Positions 33,591 to 43,901 of a DNA stretch of 51,425 nucleotides are shown here, one piece after another. The stretch is from Folioceros fuciformis. Lineage: Eukaryota > Anthocerotophyta > Anthocerotopsida > Anthocerotales. The position numbers and the translations under genes are program-made. Where the stretch lies: NCBI GenBank assembly GCA_049999805.1, contig JBNGIO010006073.1:126273-177697 (forward strand). Reading direction: 5' to 3'. Each line of letters starts with the position of its first letter. Position 1 is the stretch's first letter. The notes beneath the pieces were generated by a model. That model was given only the letters and a program-made list of their open reading frames with translations, searched no databases and was not told the origin of the DNA.

Positions 33591-35048
33591 TCATTCTCCC
33601 CTCTCCCACGCCGACGCGTGATGGGGCCGATGCGGTGTCGGCGCGAACACAGGCAGGTGCAAATGCAAAGGCGGAGGACGTGGGACGCTGCACCCTGGAT
33701 CGTGCAACAGTGTCCGGTGTCGCAGGCTGCTGCACCTGCTGCCCCGCCTCTTCCCACATGCCACAGGCTGCTAAGTCCAGGGCCTCGCCGAGGCCCAGGA
33801 CCGAGCTGATCCCGATCGCCATTCCCTGTCGCTATCCCGGCCGGGCCCTCTGGCCGAAGCTCATGCCCGAGATGCCCCATCAATTAACTTTCACCCGAGG
33901 AGCGGGGGTGAAGGGCATCAAGCGCATGCGGCGGCGACGGTGACGGCGCCAAGGCTAGGCCCGCCGAGGCTAGGCCCACCGCCTCGCTCTTTGACGGGTT
34001 TCGGCTGTTCTATAGCTCGGAGCTCTGGGCTCTGCTCCTGCTCCTGCTCCTCCTCCTGCTGCTGCTCCTGGGCAAGGGAAAGGGAAGAGCGACGGCAGCG
34101 AGGCCGCGGATGCCTTCTGTCTTCTAGGGATGCTATCACGGATCCATCCATGCATCTGTCCATCCATTTCTCCTCCCTCCTCCATCGCCAGCCCACTTCC
34201 CAACTGCCATTCCGTTAATCACTTCCACACCAACCACCAAACCCAAGCCTTCCGAGGAGTGTTCACTCTGGCCCTTGTCCTTGCCAGGGCCAGGGTCCGA
34301 GCCAGAGCCCTCTGGGAGCTGTCCAGGCTCTGGCCCCTATTCATGATTTCACCCGCCAATACACGCCTCATTCTCCCCCTTCCGCTACGCCTATATTCAT
34401 GCCACCAAAGCTTGCTTCCGCCCGGCTTTCTTGCCTCCAACCATGTGCAAACTGGTGTCAGAAGGCCTATCTTATGCACACAAACTTGGGAAACCAAAGC
34501 CTGTCTCTGCCACGGTATCTGCCTAGAGATGCAGACTGTCTCTCTGGCACTGTCTTCTCTTTTCTGGGAGCCCTCTGCTCCTCGATGTCTCGCTACCTTT
34601 ACTGTGCCCTTTCCTTTCCTTGCCCACTTTTCTGGCACATGCACTTTCTAAAGGTCTCTCCACTGCCCCTCCACTGGGATACAGTGTGTATATCAACGCT
34701 CCCACGGACGCCATTCCTATTCCCTGTCTCTCTTCACAAACGTGCTTCCAACCTCCCTCCTCCCCTCCTCATAGATGTATGTACATCTATTGGTAGGCCC
34801 TTTTCATCGCCCTTCATCACCTTTCTCTGCTTTGGAGCATCTTCGGATCCTCAGCCCTCTTCTTCATCGCCACCAATATGCCACACCTTTTGTGCCACTG
34901 GAAAGCGGCACCACCAACTACGCCTATTTGATACGATACGGAACACGTCTTACGGCATTGGAACCTGAGTCCAGCCGTCTCTCAGGGGCAACTCACTTGC
35001 GCTCTTCATCACATGCCTGCTCTACGATCTATGTTCATGTTGTGCTGT

Positions 35049-35114
35049 GCTGTGCTATTTAGCTTTTGTGGCTGTGCTATGTAGCTTTTGTGGCTGTGCT
35101 ATGTAGCTTTTGTG
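35049..35114. repeat. Tandem array, three copies of a 22-bp unit
   Basis: GCTGTGCTAT(T/G)TAGCTTTTG + TG occurs at 35049-35070, 35071-35092 and 35093-35114, with one mismatch in the first copy. Confidence 0.9.
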
Positions 35115-35588
35115 CTGTGCAACCCGATAACACAATATTGAACAAAACACAACGGTTCTTGGCTACGGTTAGCCACCTCCACTCTTCCCCATCACTCCCA
35201 CAACCCTGTGGGTTGTTGCTCAACGAGGCATCTCCAAACAATGGAGTCTGCACCAGCATCACCTTTTTACCTCCACTTCCTTTCATAACTTGCCACCAAC
35301 GCCTCACCACGCAGGCCACAGGTCCCCGTCTCCGTCTCCTTCGCCAGCCCCTCCCATCATAACCTGCGGCCTTTCCGCAAACCTCGTCTCCTACGACAAG
35401 CATGCTCAGCTGCGCCACCCCTCACGAGGTCTGTGCATTTTCTCAGCTGCTCTTTCCACACTCATGCCGCCTACGCCAAACTTGACTGCACCCACACTCC
35501 GAGCACTCAACACTAGCGCGACTTCTGCTCTCATCAATTTGCCTTCGCCTTCCTTCTTTTCACCAACTATTTCCCTCACCAGTTTCCA

Positions 35589-35633
35589 GCTTCTGCACTT
35601 TTCGCGGCCCTTGCTTGCGAAAAGTGCAGAAGC
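35589..35633. repeat. Perfect 17-bp inverted repeat with 11-nt loop
   Basis: GCTTCTGCACTTTTCGC (35589-35605) is followed by its exact reverse complement at 35617-35633. The loop is GGCCCTTGCTT. It is the longest perfect hairpin I found in the window and lies about 810 bp upstream of the first GH51 ATG. Its function is unknown. Confidence 0.9.
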
Positions 35634-36442
35634 AAAACGAATTGCAGCACGCTGGTGGTGCACCTGTGCAATGCCACCGAAAAACACTCACATCATTGTA
35701 CATTGCTTCCATGCTCCAGCAGGTTTGGACCCACACGGATCGTCTCATTTCCACGGCGTACACTGCAATGCCTCCACCAAATCCTTCGCATCCTGCACTG
35801 TCTTCCAAGCCTTGCCCCTCCTCAGCACTCACCATCCGGGCTGCTGTCTGTACATGCTCCCCAGCTGAAGCATAACAGGGCCATTCGCTGTTTCACAACA
35901 ATCTGCTTCATGCCACTAACCAGCTCGCTACACAGGGCAAAGGCGACCCCATGTTGCAACTGTATGCCGCCTCAACGTCAGAGTAACTCGGCGCAGTAAA
36001 ATGGATTTTTTTTCACGCAGCGATGGATCTTCTCTGTGTCCACCATGGCGCGCCATCGTTCCGGAGCTTATCCGTTCTGCCCCCACGCATGACCTCGGGT
36101 CCTGGACTCTGGGAACGGGGACTGGACTCCTCATTCGGTAACTTTCCACCTTTCCAGCCCCCGCCACCATCGTCTCATTTCCGATCAATCCTCACAAATT
36201 CTTGGCCTTCCTCTTCGTTTGCTTCTGGGACTGTTTCTTGGTCAGCTTGCTAGTGGGTGTGCGATCCGTCTAACTCAGCTTACTGTATGGCTAATCTAAC
36301 TGCTTGTTGCAATCCAAACTCCTGCTGGGACCCCAGTGGCACATCAGGTCCAGGCATCACGGCCTTGCCGGGGGACACGGGTGCTGGGCTTGGGCTTCGG
36401 CTCACATCTCAGCTTCACCGGTCCTAGGATCTTAGATCCCTC

Positions 36443-39400
36443 ATGATGGATGTCCGCCCGGCATGCTCCCATTGTGGGTGTCTACCTCAATCCACCATCG
36501 TCACCATGGAAGGTGCATTGCGGGCTGCGGGATCGGACCGGCGCACTCCTGTAATCATATATTATGAAGCCCACTGGAGCAGGAACAGACGACGGATCTT
36601 GCAAGGGGTCACATTGCTGCTGCTCTTCATCCTTGCATCGCTGGCCCTCAACAGTCAGTCCCGCAATGAGTCCAACACCTCGCCTTACCAAGGTCTTACT
36701 TTGACGGTGGATGCCAAACATCCAGGCCGACCTATTCCTTCTACATTATTTGGAGTCTTCTTTGAGGTTAGTTCGCAAATGCTTTGTGCCATCCTTACAG
36801 CTGTCCAGTTCTGAATCGTCCATTTCCGAGCGCATCCTCTCAGCTGCGTGTCAACCCCCTGCCATGAATTCTGCAATCAGGAAATAAACCATGCTGGAGC
36901 GGGTGGCATCTGGGCTGAGCTTGTGAGCAATCGCGGTACAGCCATGAGCACCGTCCATTTTCGTCCTCTTGCACACTCCTGTTTGCCTCGTTGACCAACA
37001 TTAATTTTCTTTCCCCTTGTGCCCTTTTTCTATGTTGGAAAGGCTTCGAGGCAGGTGGCCCAAGTACACCATCTAGCATAGCTCCCTGGTACCCGATTGG
37101 GAATGGAACAAAAGTAATACTAGCGACTGAGAGGTCATCATACTTCGAACGCAATCCGGTGGCATTGCGAATTGATATCCTATGCAGTCGAGTTGGCTCG
37201 AACTTGTGCCCTGAAGGTGGAGCAGGTGTCGCAAACCCAGGTTTTTGGGGCATGGTACGACCACCTGTTCATTGTGCTTACTGCCATGTTCACAATCTTG
37301 AGCTTCTGATGTAGAGCTTGACACTCAGGACATACGTGCCGGCAACAAATACAGAGTTGTACTTTGGCTGCTCTCCAAAACTGCTGTCAGCTTGTCCATT
37401 GCTTTCACCTCCTCAGATGGGCTACATACTCTAGCACAGGGGGACCTCGTGTAAGTCACTCACTCTTTATCTTCTCCTGTGCAAAATGTTAGTCACTGAT
37501 GGTGGCATACACCAGCTCCGGAGACACGGTGCCTAGTGTGGTCTTTATTTCGGAGTATCTAACACTTGTTCCTCACCCGTGTATATTGTGGGCAGCTCAA
37601 CGGCAAGCAAATGGAACAGGCACGAACTTACTCTAACAGCATCAGCAACTGACCATGAAGCCAGGCTTGTCTTGCTTAGCAGTGACGTAGGAACTTTTTG
37701 GCTGGATCAAGTGTCGGCCATGCCCGTTAACTCCTACAAGGTCGGAGTAGTTTGATTCCAGCTCTTAGCATCTGCAATTCCAGAGTATCTCACAGTGGTC
37801 ATGGATTTTAGGTTTTAGGTCAGCACGTGATCAAAGACAGAGACATCCTCCACTCACACTTTCTCTGTCTTAACAGGGACATGGTTTTCGGAGCGAACTT
37901 GCTGTAATGCTTGAAAATTTAAATCCTGGCTTTTTTCGATTTCCAGGTGTTGTATATGAGATCATCCTTCTGACTGATGTGTCTGCTAACTTGTCAACCG
38001 TCAAGTGATCATGTGAAACACATTCTAATCGCAGCTTGCCCTCTGCAACCAGGTGGGTGTTATGTCGAAGGAGGTAGATTAATAAATGCTTGGCGCTGGC
38101 GAGAAACCGTGGGACCCTGGCAAGAACGACCTGGCCACTTTGGAGATGTGTGGAATTATTGGTCAGACGATGGGCTTGGGTACTTCGAGTATTTGCAGGT
38201 ATTCCCGGTGATAGCCAAGAGCTTTGGATGCATGTCTTGACCGGTCAGTCTGCCTGGTCTTGGATTCTTGGCAGTTTTGCAACTTTCTATCACATGCTTG
38301 ACATACTCTCGTTTCTGCAGCTAGCAGAGGACTTAGGTGCCTCACCGATTTGGGTTGTTAATAGCGGTATTGTCCCTTACTCGGAACAATCGATATGGCA
38401 AAGACTGCTGGACCATGTCAGCGGTTCGGATGTCACTGATGCCTTGCATTTGCAGGTATCAGTCATGGTGACGAGGTTCCAACGGCACTCATAGCGCCCT
38501 ACATCCAGGTATCAGTTTCGCGTTCTTCTTTCTTCACCCTGAACAGTTGGGAGCAGACTAATCAAGTTGCCTGTCCGTCTAACCAGGACACACTTGATGG
38601 CATTGAGTTTGCAAGAGGAGCTGTGACCAGTCAATGGGGTTCGTTACGTGCGTCCATGGGTCATCCAGACCCGTTTCCACTTCACCATATTGCTATAGGC
38701 AATGAGGATTGTGACAGGTTCAACTATCGAGGTGAATCCGTTGACCCATTCTCGTGTATGTCCTGTTGTGATGTTTGAGTAGCAGATTTTGGGGTTAACG
38801 AGACACCATTATTAGGCAACTACCTGGAATTCTATGGAGCTATCAAGGCCAAATATCCGGACATTAGCCTGATTTCCAACTGCGATGCCACTTCGAAACC
38901 TTTGGATCATCCTGCCGATCTGTATGACTTCCATGTAAAGGAGTTTCCCCTTCTGGATGCTGCATTGTTTCATATCTGCCAGCCTCTAATACGCACGGGT
39001 TTACGGCCAGGTGTATACATCTGCGAGTACTTTATTCGCCATGTCCCATCAATTCGATCATACCTCGAGATTAGGACCTAAGGTACTGGTGCCGACAATG
39101 GTTGTTAAGAGATGAAGTAAAGCCTATTGACGAGGTTACCTGGCAAAGAGCCTTACGCTGTGCAGGGTATGCCGCAGGTATTTGTTAGTGAGTACGCTGT
39201 CGTTGGGGCAGATTCTGGGACGGGGTCCTTGCTAGCAGCCCTTGCAGAAGCAGCATTTATGATAGGGTTGGAGCTAAACAGGTCAGTCAGAGCTGTGAAA
39301 GTTGTAGGTGTCAGGATGACCTGTGCAGTGTGCTAAAAATGGAAAGCTCACTTTTTCATGCGTTGTTCCATGCCTAACAGTGATGTCGTGGAGATGGCTA

Positions 39401-40225
39401 GCTATGCCCCTCTGCTTGTGAATGATCATGACAGGAGGTGCTCTTCAAACTCAAACACTCAGTTCCACTTCTTCGGTTGTAAGAACTTGTCGATTCTCTT
39501 TGAAGTTCCACATGTATTTCAATTTTGGTTGTCTTCAGAATCGCTTCTCTTGTCAATGTGAATACAGGTGGAATCCAGATGCCATTGTTTTCAACTCTTG
39601 GCAGCAGTATGGTACTCCTAGCTATTGGGTGCAGCAATTGTTCCGGCATTCAAATGGAGCACAACTCCTTCCGTTTTCTTTGGAGGCAGGGGCTACCAGT
39701 GGAACGTCAGCCATTGTGGGCTCAGTTGTTCGAAGGCATAGTGCGCGAGATCTAACAGATTTCCTTGTAATAAAGGTAAAGTTGCTGTCTTCCGAGTAGA
39801 TGGACTCACTTGTAAATGTTGTTTGGAAATCTCACATCGTCACCTGGCATGCAGATTGTCAACTTCGGGAAAGATGTCTTGCCAGTTCGTATAGACGTTG
39901 AAAATTTGCAGACTCACGGGTTCCTCTCGGCTGCCTCAACTGTAACTATTCTTTCCTCAGCGAATGCCATGGATGAGAACTCCTTCACAGAGCCAGAAAA
40001 GGTAAAAGCAAGTGACTTGGGGATGAACGGAAGGGCTTGGGTCTGGTGTTTACATGTTACTTGAAGGTGCCGTGCTTTGTTATGCAGGTCGCGCCACAAC
40101 AAAGCAAGCTCGCTAACCTAAGTAGCGAGACCGAATTGCTCCTGCCCGCACATTCCTTCGTTACCGTAGATTTGCAATTGAGCAATCTGTTGTGTTTGAA
40201 TTCAACCGAGGGATCTGTGGCCTGA
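36443..40225 (+). CDS. Alpha-L-arabinofuranosidase (GH51), with N-terminal membrane anchor
   Basis: Retaining glycosidase that removes arabinofuranosyl side chains from pectic arabinan and arabinoxylan. The 17 exons are 36443-36766, 36881-36935, 37043-37254, 37317-37450, 37596-37740, 37877-37946, 38053-38198, 38321-38366, 38456-38508, 38587-38731, 38816-38934, 39011-39082, 39178-39281, 39381-39437, 39568-39775, 39855-40001, 40088-40225; phases close to 724 aa (703 if the ATG at 36506, in ACCATGG context, is used). Family landmarks are STLFGVFFEEINHAGAGGIW, NRGFEAGG, FRFPGGCYVEGG, WNYWSDDGLGYFEYLQLAED and DTLDGIEFARG. The acid/base Glu is in HHIAIGNED (about 435) and the nucleophile Glu in VFVSEYAV (about 512). 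A hydrophobic helix at about 52-69 follows an Arg cluster, and no obvious cleavage site is present, so a type II membrane anchor is possible. The exon 3/4 junction (acceptor before 37317) is the weakest. Confidence 0.94.
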
Positions 40226-40625
40226 GGATATGCTGGCCTTTGAAGCTTCTTTCTAGTATTCACGCCGTCAACTTCGAGCGGGGGTTTTGAGTTTTCAACC
40301 TTCCGAGCGTCCAATAACTGGTGACGGGTGGTTATTTACTCCTTCACATTGTGGATGGGTCTCACTTCCGAGGATGCCCTCATTTATGAGGAGGCCTTCA
40401 TTTTTGAAGAGGCCCTCAGCAGCGTTCTCTAGTTGTCTGTGGAATGGGCACCATTGGATTGTGTGTCCATAGCCGCACATTTGTAGACGCGTTGGAAGAT
40501 ATTTCTAATAGCCACCAACCGATGCCTTCTGTTTGTGGTTGGGGCTGCTGTACCATTTCCATGCACTGAGACCGTGTGACTATTTGAAACTGGTTGACAT
40601 TTCTTAGTAACTGAGTGCACATTGA
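40226..40625. other. Convergent 3' region between GH51 and PPR genes
   Basis: 400 bp separate the GH51 stop and the PPR stop, so both 3' UTRs meet here. Around 40370-40425 a GAGGCC(C/T)TCA pattern recurs three times with small foldback potential. There is no gene. Confidence 0.5.
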
Positions 40626-43600
40626 CTAGTTTCTTTTGTATGCTACGAGTCCATTCTGGATGTTGGATGTCATTGACTTCAATCTGGTATATATCTGTTT
40701 CCTCTCAGGGTGATCCTTGTCTTCTACCACAAAATAGTGCAGCTGGTTCTCGAATTCCATCCAGGTACGGCCGGGTTCCTTCTCCACACCTCTATCCTCC
40801 ACGAGTTTTCTTAACTCTGCGTGGTCCTTCCATAGGCCAGCTTCTGCGTAGATGTTTGACATCATGCAGTAGGCAGCGGACAGAGTGGGGTCCAGTCTCA
40901 TTACATTATCAAATGCAAGCTCTCCTCGCTCCACGTTACCATGGATCTGGCAAGCCGCAAGCAGAGAAAGCCACACAATGGCGTCGGGGAGAAATGGCAT
41001 TCTCTGTACAAGCTTCACAGCCTCAGAGAGATGACCAGCACGACCAAGGAGATCTACCATGCATGTGTAGTGCTCCATGTCAGGGAGGATGCCAAATTCT
41101 GTAGACATAGATCGCAGCAGCAAGTCCGCCTCCCTGACCTGACAGGCATGACTACATGCTTGTAGCAGGCATAGGAAGGTAATTCTGTCTGGTTGAACTC
41201 CTTCATGTAGCATCCTGTTGAAGACCTGCAGGGCAATTCTAGCAGCCCCGTCCTGAGAGTATCCAGCAATCATGGCATTCCATGACCCAAGGGCTCGCTT
41301 GGGCAGTCTGTGAAACACGTCACTTGCGTCCTGAATGCTCCCGCATTTTGCAAACATGTCAACTAGACAGTTACCAAGATAGAGCTTAGACTCTAAACCT
41401 CTCCGCAAAATCTGTGCATAAAGCCGCTTGCCCTGATTCAATGCTGCCAAACCTGAACATGCCTTAAGCATGCTGATGAAAGTGACTTCATCTGGTTGGA
41501 TACCCTCTTCCTGCATGGCTTCAAACAGTTGAATACACCGTTCATACTCACTGTTTTGTAGATGTCCAGCCATTATTGCATTCCATGAAACCAGATCCCT
41601 GCCAGTAAGTTTGTGAAAGACGGTGTACGCATCCTTCAGGTTTCCACACTTGGCATACATGTCAATCAGTGAATTGCCAAGCACAACATCCGACTCTACT
41701 CCACATTCTATGATCCAAGCGTGAACTAGCTTACCCTGATCTAAAGCTCCAAGATTGGAACATGCTTTCAACACGATGATCAGAGTTCCTTCATCTATGG
41801 CAATGTCCTCCTGCTGCATTTCCTGAAATAGAGCAAGAGCTTCCTGACTGCAACCATGCTGGGCATATCCTCCAATCATAACATTCCACAAGCCTACGTC
41901 CTTCGTTTCCAAGCTACTAAATACTCTGTGGGCATCCTCCAAACTTCCACATTTGCAGTACATCGTTATGGTGCATCTTATAAACTCATTTGACGCAAAA
42001 CAAGCCTCCAAACAGCAGCCATGGAGGACTCTGCCAAGCTCTAGGGCAGCCTCACTGGCACATGCTTTCAGAATGCTGACAAGCGTGACCAAGTCTGTTT
42101 GTAAACTTTCTTCAGACATTTTCAAGAAAAGATCAAGACCTTCCTGACCAAAATCATGCTGGGTGTATCCTGCAATCATAGTATTCCACACCACCAGGTT
42201 TCTGGACGATACTCTGTCAAACACTCCCCGTGCAATGTCCAAATTCCCACAACTGGCATACATGTTGATCAAGGCGCTGCAAATAAATGCATCGGACTCA
42301 AGGCCTGTACCAGATATCCCAGCATGAAGTAGCCTTCCTTGATCCAGAGCTGCTACACCAGAACATGCTTGAAGTAGGCTTACAAGGGTGACCTTGTCTG
42401 GCTGCATCCCTTCCTGATGCATTTCATGCACCAGTTGAAGTGCCTTCAAACTAGCTCCGTCTCGTGCATAGCCCGCAATCAATGCATTCCACGAAACAGA
42501 ATTCCTTCTCTCCAATCTATCAAAAACTCTTTGAGCGTCCTCCATGCTCCCACACTTTGAATACAAGTCAAGGAGGGTGCTCCCTAAAACTATGTCCGAC
42601 TCAAGCCCCTTCGCCATGATCTGGACATGCACCAACTTGCCGTGATTGAGATCTCCTGCTTTGGAGCACGCATTGAGAATACTGACAAATGTTACCCTGT
42701 TAGCCTCCATCCCTTGCTGTTGCAATTGGTGGAAGAGTACAAAGGCCGCGTGAACTTCTCCATTGTGGGCATACCCTGCAATCATGTTATTCCATGTTAC
42801 CAACGTTTTTGTCGCCAATCTGTCAAACACACAACGTGCATCCTCCATGCTGGCACATTTGGAATACATATCAATCAGTGTGCTGCCAACAAATACATTT
42901 GATTCAAAACCACGTTCCGTAATCTGAGCGTGTACCAGCTTTCCTCGGTCTAGGGCTGCTCGACTGGAACAAGCTTTCAGAAGGCTGACGAAAGTAACCG
43001 CATCGGGCACCACGCCGTGCTGCTGCATCTGGTCGAAAAGCAAGAATGCAACACGAGCATCTCCAGACTGGGCGTACCCTGAAAGCATGACATTCCATGT
43101 CACCAAACTTTTGGTCATCAATCTGTCAAACACCTTGCGTGCATCTTCTAGGTCTCCACACTTTGCATACATATCAATCACAGTGGTGGCGATGAATAGA
43201 TCTGACCCCAATCCACCCTCAATAACGTGAGTATGGAGCAGCTTGCCCTGCTGCAAGGCACCTAACCTGGAGCATGCTTTGAAAAGGCTCACCACGGCAA
43301 CCTGGCTTGGGAGTTTACTCTCGAGGTGCATTTGCTGATATAGGCGGATGGCAACCCAGCTATCTCCATGCTCAGCATATGCCAGAATTAGAGCACTCCA
43401 AGACATTGGATCTCTCTCTGTCAGCCTGTCAAATACTGTCTGGGCTGCCTCTAGGCTTCCACAGGAGGCATACATTTGAATGAGGGCACTGTTAACCCAG
43501 GGGTTGGAGTGCAACCCATATTTCATCAAGTGGGAGTGAGCATTCTGTCCTGCTGCCAGAGTCCTTGCAGCCGCACAAGCTTTCAACTCGGCCACAATTT

Positions 43601-43901
43601 CGCTCGCACTAATACCCTCAGGCCGAATATCCAAATCGCCAAGGAGCTCCACAGCTTGGTCAGCCACGTCAAGCTTAGCTGACATTGTTTCAGCAGGGGG
43701 CCCCTTCTGTGGAGCCCGATTGGTACCTTTCCAGCTTCCGCAACTGGACGACATACGGACGAGGACATTTCCCGAAGACGACCTGAAACCGCAGGCTCCA
43801 TCACCAAGCCACCTGCCAGCTGAAAGCTCTTTCTTTCCCGTGCTCTCCTGCAGAAAGTTGAAGAGCACTCTGGCAGTAACACAAATTTCTCGCCAGCCCA
43901 T
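40626..43901 (-). CDS. PLS-class pentatricopeptide repeat protein, E/E+ type without DYW domain
   Basis: Intronless 1091-aa organellar RNA-binding protein. About eight P-L-S triplets recur with a period near 101 residues. Each is marked by (L/I)LKACSxxxALxxGKLVHAxI, MYAKCGSLEDAxxVFDRL and SWNAMIAGYAQ. The C-terminal L2-S2 part (DMEHYTCMVDLLGRAGHLSE) leads into E and E+ motifs (WLSLLAACQIHGNVERGELA, KEPGRTWMEFENQLHYFVVE, DKDHPERKQIYTRL) and stops before any DYW deaminase. E+ proteins usually support C-to-U editing by recruiting a DYW partner in trans. The first ATG in the frame is 43901; the frame extends upstream to about 44042 without ATG. The N-terminus is basic and Ser-rich, compatible with plastid or mitochondrial targeting. 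A 5' intron or UTR exon near 44050-44130 is possible. The target RNA is unknown. Confidence 0.95.
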   Translation of the reverse strand: MGWREICVTARVLFNFLQESTGKKELSAGRWLGDGACGFRSSSGNVLVRMSSSCGSWKGTNRAPQKGPPAETMSAKLDVADQAVELLGDLDIRPEGISASEIVAELKACAAARTLAAGQNAHSHLMKYGLHSNPWVNSALIQMYASCGSLEAAQTVFDRLTERDPMSWSALILAYAEHGDSWVAIRLYQQMHLESKLPSQVAVVSLFKACSRLGALQQGKLLHTHVIEGGLGSDLFIATTVIDMYAKCGDLEDARKVFDRLMTKSLVTWNVMLSGYAQSGDARVAFLLFDQMQQHGVVPDAVTFVSLLKACSSRAALDRGKLVHAQITERGFESNVFVGSTLIDMYSKCASMEDARCVFDRLATKTLVTWNNMIAGYAHNGEVHAAFVLFHQLQQQGMEANRVTFVSILNACSKAGDLNHGKLVHVQIMAKGLESDIVLGSTLLDLYSKCGSMEDAQRVFDRLERRNSVSWNALIAGYARDGASLKALQLVHEMHQEGMQPDKVTLVSLLQACSGVAALDQGRLLHAGISGTGLESDAFICSALINMYASCGNLDIARGVFDRVSSRNLVVWNTMIAGYTQHDFGQEGLDLFLKMSEESLQTDLVTLVSILKACASEAALELGRVLHGCCLEACFASNEFIRCTITMYCKCGSLEDAHRVFSSLETKDVGLWNVMIGGYAQHGCSQEALALFQEMQQEDIAIDEGTLIIVLKACSNLGALDQGKLVHAWIIECGVESDVVLGNSLIDMYAKCGNLKDAYTVFHKLTGRDLVSWNAIMAGHLQNSEYERCIQLFEAMQEEGIQPDEVTFISMLKACSGLAALNQGKRLYAQILRRGLESKLYLGNCLVDMFAKCGSIQDASDVFHRLPKRALGSWNAMIAGYSQDGAARIALQVFNRMLHEGVQPDRITFLCLLQACSHACQVREADLLLRSMSTEFGILPDMEHYTCMVDLLGRAGHLSEAVKLVQRMPFLPDAIVWLSLLAACQIHGNVERGELAFDNVMRLDPTLSAAYCMMSNIYAEAGLWKDHAELRKLVEDRGVEKEPGRTWMEFENQLHYFVVEDKDHPERKQIYTRLKSMTSNIQNGLVAYKRN

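Larger units (their letters stand above)
29056..36442. other. 7.4 kb gene-poor region with GC-rich and AT-rich low-complexity tracts
   Basis: The first 500 bp should contain the pectate lyase A promoter; a plus-strand TATAAAG at 29389-29395 has no recognisable plus gene. From 30700 to 32580 the DNA is AT-rich with local repeats. From 32580 to 36440 it is GC- or pyrimidine-rich with GAA (33083-33106), GGCCAG/GGACAG (33541-33590) and CTCCTG (34032-34078) tracts, and the distal part must include the GH51 promoter. Open frames up to about 230 codons occur on both strands, but they overlap each other, are compositionally biased, and match no family I know. A spliced gene of unknown family cannot be excluded. 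Confidence 0.45.

Noticed and set aside
33251-33943. 230-codon plus frame and overlapping minus frames
   Set aside because: GC-rich simple repeats keep several frames open at once on both strands, so none is credible.
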